Below are positions 8,246-12,457 of a DNA stretch of 12,457 bases, piece after piece; position 1 is the stretch's first letter; the number at the start of each line of letters is the position of its first letter. The notes under the pieces are model-generated. The model was not told where the DNA came from. It saw only the letters and a list, made by a program, of their open reading frames with translations, and searched no databases. Origin of the DNA: Actinomycetota bacterium (lineage in GTDB: Bacteria; Actinomycetota; Actinomycetes; Nanopelagicales; Nanopelagicaceae); the NCBI GenBank assembly GCA_009702845.1, contig WLHG01000013.1:1-12457 (forward strand), given 5' to 3'. A program made the translations under genes and the position numbers.

Positions 8246-9860
8246 TCTGATTTGCGCAACCATCTACCGATGGCTTCGGTGTGGGTTTGATTGTCGGGGC
8301 TGGTGATGGCGTAGGAGATGGAGTTGCTCCTTGAGTGACTGTAAATGCCACTGGTTGCCAACTTTGAGCATGTGTTTGAGAAACATCAGTAAATAGAATC
8401 TTTCCACTATAGGTACCAGCTGGCACGCCTTTAACGGCTAAAGTCCAAGCTCCACTTGTTGCACGTAATACAGTTTGTGTTGGCTTGATACTTGGCACAG
8501 TTACTGAATCAAATACTAACTTCACACTTCCCGTTACGACGGGGGAGAGATCTGGGCGTACTACTGTCACGCTGAAATTGACGTATTTATTTGTTGTTGA
8601 CGCCGACTGTTTGAGCACCGTTAGCACTGTGGGTTCGTTATTTGGCATGAGGTCAACGATGGTTGGAGCCCAACTGCCCTGAACTAATTCTACAAATGCA
8701 GTTGCGCTGCCCCTAAATAGATTCAGATCTAATCGAGCGCCGGGCACGCCGTATTTAGGTGCAATTCCACATGAGGTGTACTGCCACATCGTCCACTGCG
8801 AATCACAGTTTGCCCCGGTCCAGGAGTGCACATAACAACCACTCGTTTTTAATCCGGGTTGATTTAAAGGATCAAATGGATCGATGGCATATTGTGCTAA
8901 CCAGAGTGGATACTGAGCTAATTCAGCGTTTCGGTTCATGGAGCTTTCCAGGAAATTTGAGTACGAGTACATGAACGGAGTTTTACCAGTCTTCTCTTTT
9001 AGGATCCTGAGAAATACCGTCGCCCACAGCGTTACTTGAGCACGCGTTGCATATTTTTGACAGGCACCCGTCGTTGAAAGACGGACGCACTTATTCTCAA
9101 GATCTAAGGCATAAGGCAGGTCCCGCTCGGTATATCCGCCGATGGATGCAAGACGCCATACAGCTTTTTGTGCCTGCGCAGTTGCATCCCGAATGACTTC
9201 CTCATCATCGCTGACATCAGGCAAAATTGTGTAGTGATAGAAGCCTGTATAAATTCCAGCCGCTTGAGCGGCGCTGTGATCCATTACTAAATATTTTAAT
9301 GAAAGTGCATCGGCATCATCGCGTGTATCTGAAGCTTTGATCATGACAAATCGAATGCCGGCATCGTACATTTTTACGAAGTCTATTGTCTTATCATTTG
9401 GATGCTGCCAACGGCTGATATCCGCGCCGTGAATGCGGCCTCCCGGTCCGAACTCTCCGATAACCAGCGCAGGATCGGCCTCAGAGATTTCAGGGAGCTG
9501 CTTAATAGTTATTGATTTCGTGTTTGAATATATTTTTTTACCCACGGAAAGGGCGCTTGCTCGGTAAGTAACTTTAGAGTCCATAGCTGTCGCTAAAGCG
9601 GTAATTTTCCATGTTCCGGCCTTGGCTGTCTTAGTCGCAAATCTCGTTGTCTTCCAGGATCCAGCAGTTTTTATCTGGATTTTTACCGCGATTCCAGATT
9701 TAGCCGGCTTGAGTATTCCATAGAAAGTCACGAGCGTTTCGGAAGTTGATGGAGTTTGTATAACCGAGAGGGATAACTTCGAATTTACAGCCACGGCACT
9801 GGGTAATGCAATGCCTATCATTGAAAAGGTCAGGACGGCGGCGAGAATTCGAAGCTTCAT
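8235..9860 (-). CDS. Secreted GH25 lysozyme with Ig-like domains
   Basis: Predicted to cleave the N-acetylmuramic acid - N-acetylglucosamine bond of peptidoglycan outside the cell. Residues 1-24 form a Sec signal peptide (positive MKLR, hydrophobic core, cleavage likely after SAVA). Residues about 27-118 look like a beta-sandwich surface domain. The GH25 domain runs from about 143 to 392, with Asp147 in GADISRWQ, Asp253/Glu255 in ALDLEN and Asp378 in RLDLNLF at the usual acidic catalytic positions. A second Ig-like domain (about 410-509) and a Pro/Thr/Ser-rich tail (511-531) follow, with a Cys near the end. The tail may span the wall. It overlaps the upstream small gene by ATGA, so translation is coupled. 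Possible roles are wall remodelling or attack on other bacteria; the sequence does not decide. Confidence 0.9.
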   Translation of the reverse strand: MKLRILAAVLTFSMIGIALPSAVAVNSKLSLSVIQTPSTSETLVTFYGILKPAKSGIAVKIQIKTAGSWKTTRFATKTAKAGTWKITALATAMDSKVTYRASALSVGKKIYSNTKSITIKQLPEISEADPALVIGEFGPGGRIHGADISRWQHPNDKTIDFVKMYDAGIRFVMIKASDTRDDADALSLKYLVMDHSAAQAAGIYTGFYHYTILPDVSDDEEVIRDATAQAQKAVWRLASIGGYTERDLPYALDLENKCVRLSTTGACQKYATRAQVTLWATVFLRILKEKTGKTPFMYSYSNFLESSMNRNAELAQYPLWLAQYAIDPFDPLNQPGLKTSGCYVHSWTGANCDSQWTMWQYTSCGIAPKYGVPGARLDLNLFRGSATAFVELVQGSWAPTIVDLMPNNEPTVLTVLKQSASTTNKYVNFSVTVVRPDLSPVVTGSVKLVFDSVTVPSIKPTQTVLRATSGAWTLAVKGVPAGTYSGKILFTDVSQTHAQSWQPVAFTVTQGATPSPTPSPAPTIKPTPKPSVDGCANQIKN

Positions 9861-10114
9861 TTTTCGTTGATCTCAACATCGATTTTTAACTGTTCTCTTA
9901 TCGTCGATACCAACAAGGCATGCTGTTTAATGCGCGATTCTGAGTATTCATGGGCCGAGCCCAGCTTTCGACTATCTGAAAAATCAAGAGTTAGAACTCT
10001 GCCATCGAAATCGGCTAACCGTGCATCAAAGAAGGCAAGCCATGCGATTCGATCGATGGCAAGTAAGGCATCGAGAACCTCGTTCCAATGATCTCGAATC
10101 TCGCGCAGCTCCAT
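9857..10114 (-). CDS. Small protein like the DnaX (tau/gamma) C-terminal domain
   Basis: Encodes 85 residues beginning MELREIRDHWNEVLDAL. The pattern (IRxxWxEVLxAL, an aromatic helix, then DFDGRVLTLDF and a C-terminal IREQLKIDVEI) resembles, from memory, the C-terminal domain of actinobacterial DNA polymerase III tau/gamma, where IRRxWPxVL, FDGxxLxLGF and a final LxVxWxI occur in the same order. Here it stands alone, without the AAA+ ATPase part. Its function is unknown; it might bind a replication or clamp-loader partner, or be a domain relic. ATG at 10114 is preferred over the in-frame TTG at 10123 because a -10 box TAAAGT covers that TTG. It overlaps the lysozyme start by ATGA and follows the response regulator after 40 bp. 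Confidence 0.65.
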   Translation of the reverse strand: MELREIRDHWNEVLDALLAIDRIAWLAFFDARLADFDGRVLTLDFSDSRKLGSAHEYSESRIKQHALLVSTIREQLKIDVEINEK

Positions 10115-10122
10115 AAGGGCCA

Positions 10123-10128
10123 ACTTTA
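10123..10128 (-). promoter_or_regulatory. -10 box for the small gene and lysozyme
   Basis: TAAAGT on the minus strand fits TANNNT and ends 8 nt before the ATG at 10114, which has no Shine-Dalgarno sequence. This suggests a separate leaderless or near-leaderless transcript for the small gene and the lysozyme. No clear -35 is seen. Confidence 0.45.
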
Positions 10129-10154
10129 CCCATGTTTACTTCTTGCTTGGAGCT

Positions 10155-10823
10155 TTAGTTGTGAGGCGCGCCTAGCCACTTGTAATACTCATTAACCAAT
10201 TGGACTCGCATATTTCGATTGCGATCAGGGTAGATCTCTAATATCTGTGCCGTGCGGGAGATGATCTGCTCGACAGCTTTTTCACTCGTATATCTGACGC
10301 GACCGATTTGAGCATTTGTAAATCCATCGGCGACCAAACGCAGTGTCTGAACCTGTGCATCAGTTAAATGGGCAAGCAAGCTCTGCATTGATTTTTCTCG
10401 CATAGATACACTGCCATTAATCCAGGAGACTTCTTGGCCTGCCATCGCTGAATCTCTAGCTTCGGAGATTGCTGCACACAACACTAAGATATCTGTTGCA
10501 GATTTTTTAAGAATCAACTTAGTTCCTACTGGGATATCTATATGACGATCACCAAGAAGTCTGACATCTGAGCAGCTCTCCAAAATGACTAAGCCGACAA
10601 TTGGATTCGATTTCCGCAGATTTACCGCGATCTTAATTGCAGAGATTCCTGCGATATGCATGTCAAGGAGCACAACATCTGGCTGCAACCTATGTAACAA
10701 GTTCAATGCCATGCTTTCACTTCGCGCCTCACCGATGATATCCATCTCATGCAATCTAAGCGCCGGCACTAAAGTTGAAAGTTCGAATCCATCATCGACA
10801 ACTACTAGAACGCGTTCATTCAT
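10155..10823 (-). CDS. NarL/FixJ-type response regulator with degenerate receiver
   Basis: A 222-residue transcription regulator. The N-terminal receiver domain (about 4-120) keeps the acidic pair Asp10/Asp11, the phospho-acceptor Asp54 (VVLLDMH) and a Lys at 106. The usual switch Thr/Ser appears to be replaced by Glu82 (VILES), and the common AGA-GYLLK stretch is altered. The C-terminal LuxR-type helix-turn-helix runs about 153-193 (LTDAQVQTLRLVADGFTNAQIG, with SEKAVEQ in the recognition helix). No sensor kinase gene lies in the window, so it is an orphan here. ATG at 10823 has no Shine-Dalgarno sequence but a TACCCT box exactly 6 nt upstream. Its targets are unknown; the downstream small gene and lysozyme are possible ones. 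Confidence 0.88.
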   Translation of the reverse strand: MNERVLVVVDDGFELSTLVPALRLHEMDIIGEARSESMALNLLHRLQPDVVLLDMHIAGISAIKIAVNLRKSNPIVGLVILESCSDVRLLGDRHIDIPVGTKLILKKSATDILVLCAAISEARDSAMAGQEVSWINGSVSMREKSMQSLLAHLTDAQVQTLRLVADGFTNAQIGRVRYTSEKAVEQIISRTAQILEIYPDRNRNMRVQLVNEYYKWLGAPHN

Positions 10824-10829
10824 TTAAAC

Positions 10830-10835
10830 AGGGTA
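10830..10835 (-). promoter_or_regulatory. Leaderless -10 box for the response regulator
   Basis: TACCCT on the minus strand fits TANNNT and ends exactly 6 nt before the ATG at 10823, the same spacing as at the alpha-galactosidase gene. No Shine-Dalgarno sequence lies between. A TTGAAA is present, but 20 bp further upstream, which is long for a -35. Confidence 0.5.
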
Positions 10836-10870
10836 ACAAGAAAGAGATTATTTACTTTCAATAAAAGAAG

Positions 10871-11725
10871 TTATTTTAGTAATTGAGAGATGGCTCCGGA
10901 GATCTCTTTTATAATCATCTCTGCCGATATAGGGCCACCCCTAGAGGCATTCTTAGCTGCATGTGCATGTATGTATGCACCAGTTGCTGCAACCTCTGCC
11001 AAACGATTTTTATCATTCAATATTTCAACTGAATTTGTCGCAACTAAAGCGCCAATGATTCCAGCAAGAACATCTCCTGAGCCGGCAGTTGCAAGCCACG
11101 GTGTCGCAACAGGAAGTTCAATCACAAGTTCATCGTTAGCAACAAATGTAATCGAGCCCTTTAATAAAACAGTGACACCTAGAGTCTTTGCAGCACCTTG
11201 GACCCATTTCTTCGGGTCTGCCTCAATTGCCTCGACCGATACCGGTACTCCGCGAGAGGTCAGCAATGCCGAGAGTTCTCCGCTATGGGGAGTAATGAGT
11301 GTTGGCTGTTCGAGTGAGCCTGTTAAGTAGAGTGCGCCTGCATCTAAGACCGTCGGAACCGACTGAAGACTTGCTAACTTGAACCAACGATGACGCAGCC
11401 ACGTTGAAATATCAGAGTATTTCTTTGCAGGGATTCCAGATCCAATTAACCACGCTGCAACTTTTCCAGGCTGCACAACCGCAGATGGCGTTGTGTGAAG
11501 AACTAAATGGGCTAAACCGGATGAGCTATGAAAGCGGATCATTCCAACACCCGTAGCAGCAGCAGCGGCCGTTGATAAGACTGCAGCACCCGGATATTGA
11601 GCAGAGCCGGTTATTACGCCTAAGACACCACGAGAATATTTATGGTCTAAATCAGTTGGAACGAGGATGCAACGTTTAGCATCGCGCGCACTCCATTTTT
11701 TCCCTGAGCGTTGGTTTTGTGTCAT
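10871..11725 (-). CDS. nnrD: ADP-dependent NAD(P)H-hydrate dehydratase, stand-alone
   Basis: Repairs damaged NADHX/NADPHX back to NAD(P)H using ADP. The 284 residues match the ribokinase-like C-terminal half of bacterial YjeF/Nnr. Visible are VITGSAQYPGAAVLSTAAAAATG (start at 37), VLDAGAL (126-132), LITPHSGEL (143-151), VLLKG (186-190) and ATAGSGDVLAGIIGAL (212-227), with the catalytic Asp218. The epimerase domain (NnrE) that is often fused at the N-terminus is absent and no separate epimerase gene is visible. The ATG at 11725 has no clear Shine-Dalgarno sequence; AATAGT preceded by TG lies 5 nt upstream as a weak -10 candidate. It is followed after 47 bp by the response regulator. Confidence 0.93.
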   Translation of the reverse strand: MTQNQRSGKKWSARDAKRCILVPTDLDHKYSRGVLGVITGSAQYPGAAVLSTAAAAATGVGMIRFHSSSGLAHLVLHTTPSAVVQPGKVAAWLIGSGIPAKKYSDISTWLRHRWFKLASLQSVPTVLDAGALYLTGSLEQPTLITPHSGELSALLTSRGVPVSVEAIEADPKKWVQGAAKTLGVTVLLKGSITFVANDELVIELPVATPWLATAGSGDVLAGIIGALVATNSVEILNDKNRLAEVAATGAYIHAHAAKNASRGGPISAEMIIKEISGAISQLLK

Positions 11726-11958
11726 GGGTAACTATTGCACGAAAAGAGTTATGAGTGATAACCCAATCTTATGGGGAGCAAACCATTGGAAATTGGCTTG
11801 TGCCCGGAGCTACAATTAATGCGCGAGGCGCCGATAGGCGCACAAATTGTTGGCTTTAAATACCCAAAACCATAATCCTCCGGATTTCAGCAGATGAGTA
11901 TCAACAGGAAAATATGTAGTCAGGGTTTGTGTAGAGGTAATCCAATGTAATTCTCGAC
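11726..11958. other. Non-coding region between nnrD and hicA
   Basis: No supported gene is seen in these 233 bp. It must carry the divergent promoters of nnrD and hicA. Two short inverted repeats occur: GCGCC-GATA-GGCGC (11828-11841) and AATCC-TCC-GGATT (11874-11886). Neither is followed by a T-run, so they are not terminators; either could be an operator or part of a small RNA, but nothing shows which. No tRNA-like T-arm is present. Confidence 0.6.
11946..11951 (+). promoter_or_regulatory. Candidate -10 box for hicAB
   Basis: TGTAAT differs from TATAAT in one base and ends 7 nt before the GTG start of hicA, which has no Shine-Dalgarno sequence. This would give a leaderless transcript. No convincing -35 at normal spacing is seen. 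Confidence 0.35.
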
Positions 11959-12177
11959 GTGAAGAGACGCGAACTCCTTAAATTAATTTATCGTGAAGCC
12001 TCGCTTAAAGGTATTAGTAATGTGACTCTGCGTGAGGGTGGCAGGCATTCAATAGTGACTCTCAGCAACCTAAATATTCCGATACCGCGCCATAAGGAGA
12101 TAGGTGATTTACTCGCCATGCAGATTATGAAAGAATGTGAGCCAGTATTTGGAGAGAGGTGGTGGCACCATGATTAA
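11959..12177 (+). CDS. hicA: HicA-family mRNA interferase toxin
   Basis: HicA toxins cleave mRNA and are held in check by HicB. The 72-residue protein has the family layout: RRELLKLI at the N-terminus, GGRHSIV with the expected catalytic His30, IPIPRHKEIGDLLAMQIMKE (39-58), and a C-terminal FGERWW that resembles a subgroup of actinobacterial HicA proteins ending in WW. The start is taken as GTG at 11959, so the protein begins (M)KRRELL as other family members do. The 3' end overlaps hicB by 8 bp, the normal toxin-first order. Functional state is unknown, but no disruption is seen. Confidence 0.85.
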   Translation: MKRRELLKLIYREASLKGISNVTLREGGRHSIVTLSNLNIPIPRHKEIGDLLAMQIMKECEPVFGERWWHHD

Positions 12178-12379
12178 GACGCAGTACAAAGTCAATGTAA
12201 TCAAGGATGGCGCATTATGGTTCATTCAAGTTCCCTCCCACGAAAATATCTTCACACAAGCTCAAAATATTGATGAGATAGAGCCAATGACACGCGAAGT
12301 GATCTCCTTGATGCTTGAAATTCCAGAAGATTCTTTTGATCTTGAGTTCAGTTTCGCCTCGGATAAATCTCCCGCTTAA
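12170..12379 (+). CDS. hicB: HicB-family antitoxin, short form
   Basis: The 69-residue partner of the upstream toxin. It begins MIKTQYKVNVIKDGALWFIQVP, a strand-turn-strand typical of the partial RNase-H-like HicB fold, followed by TQAQNIDEIEPMTREVISLML and IPEDSFDLEF, a pattern seen in short actinobacterial HicB proteins. There is no room for the C-terminal helix-turn-helix or ribbon-helix-helix domain found in longer HicB proteins, so DNA-binding autoregulation is uncertain. The ATG at 12170 is chosen because AGGTGG lies 7 nt upstream and the fold begins there; the frame is open to 12137, but that part lies inside hicA. The 8-bp overlap implies coupled translation. Confidence 0.82.
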   Translation: MIKTQYKVNVIKDGALWFIQVPSHENIFTQAQNIDEIEPMTREVISLMLEIPEDSFDLEFSFASDKSPA

Positions 12380-12399
12380 TTGAAATTCTCTTGAAAGGG

Positions 12400-12405
12400 A
12401 GGAGG
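12400..12405 (+). promoter_or_regulatory. Perfect Shine-Dalgarno of the next gene
   Basis: AGGAGG ends 8 nt before the ATG at 12414. It is the only full consensus ribosome binding site in the window and stands out against the many starts without one, as expected for a highly expressed gene. Confidence 0.8.
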
Positions 12406-12413
12406 ATTAAGTT

Positions 12414-12457
12414 ATGAATCAAATGGAGATAATGCGACAGGGAAAAGGATTCATCGC
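12414..12457 (+). CDS. Probable class I fructose-bisphosphate aldolase, N-terminus only
   Basis: Only 14 complete codons are in the window: MNQMEIMRQGKGFI, plus a partial codon starting GC. Class I bacterial aldolases of the FdaB type begin with a similar segment, in which a Met-x-x-Gly-lysine or asparagine stretch leads into GFIAALDQSGG, and the spacing from the start fits. They split fructose-1,6-bisphosphate to dihydroxyacetone phosphate and glyceraldehyde-3-phosphate by a Schiff-base Lys. A consensus AGGAGG 8 nt upstream supports a real, well-translated gene. The start follows hicB by 34 bp. The call rests on very few residues, so it is moderate only. Confidence 0.55.
   Translation, partial: MNQMEIMRQGKGFI

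Noticed and set aside
8259..8280. Hairpins CCATC-TACC-GATGG and ACCGA-TGGCT-TCGGT near the glpD end
   Set aside because: They are mutually exclusive, have no T-run on either strand and lie in lysozyme coding sequence, so a terminator is not supported.
10115..10123. TTG start adding three residues to the small DnaX-like protein
   Set aside because: The TTG overlaps the proposed -10 box, and the ATG at 10114 has better spacing.
11726..11958. Possible tRNA or riboswitch in the long spacer
   Set aside because: No T-arm, acceptor pairing or known riboswitch core could be recognised on either strand.
12137..12169. Upstream extension of hicB
   Set aside because: It lies inside hicA, while the ATG at 12170 has AGGTGG at good spacing and begins the HicB fold.

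Overview
The window looks like a piece of a streamlined, compactly packed actinobacterial chromosome with a moderate to low GC content. Several things point to an actinobacterium: a GH25 lysozyme with Ig-like domains and a Pro/Thr tail, a NarL-type response regulator, a HicA ending in a GERWW motif, and frequent start codons with no Shine-Dalgarno sequence but a TANNNT -10 box just upstream (leaderless style). A freshwater acI / Nanopelagicales-like genome would fit, but that placement is inference. No tRNA, rRNA, insertion sequence, CRISPR array or phage gene was seen.

Region 1 (1-5019) handles galactosides. A minus-strand operon galT-galE-galK has 2-nt gaps between genes, and galK runs off the left edge. 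It is divergent from a plus-strand GH36 alpha-galactosidase. Only 20 bp separate the two start codons, and this gap contains a self-symmetric -10 element (TACTCTA) that could serve both directions. The alpha-galactosidase would release galactose in the cytoplasm, and the Leloir enzymes would convert it to glucose-1-phosphate.

Region 2 (5016-8245) handles glycerol. Glycerol kinase (minus) and FAD-dependent glycerol-3-phosphate dehydrogenase (plus) are divergent and together turn glycerol into dihydroxyacetone phosphate. The stop codons of the alpha-galactosidase and glpK overlap at a TTAA. Having alpha-galactosidase, Leloir and glycerol genes side by side suggests, as a hypothesis, use of alpha-galactosyl-glycerol compounds from algae.

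Region 3 (8235-11725, all minus strand) holds, in transcription order, a stand-alone ADP-dependent NAD(P)H-hydrate dehydratase, an orphan LuxR-type response regulator with a degenerate receiver, an 85-residue protein resembling the C-terminal domain of the DNA polymerase III tau/gamma subunit, and a secreted GH25 lysozyme. The last two overlap by ATGA.

Region 4 (11726-12457, plus strand) starts with a 233-bp non-coding stretch, followed by a hicA-hicB toxin-antitoxin pair and then the first 14 codons of a gene with a very strong ribosome binding site. Those codons match the start of class I fructose-bisphosphate aldolase.
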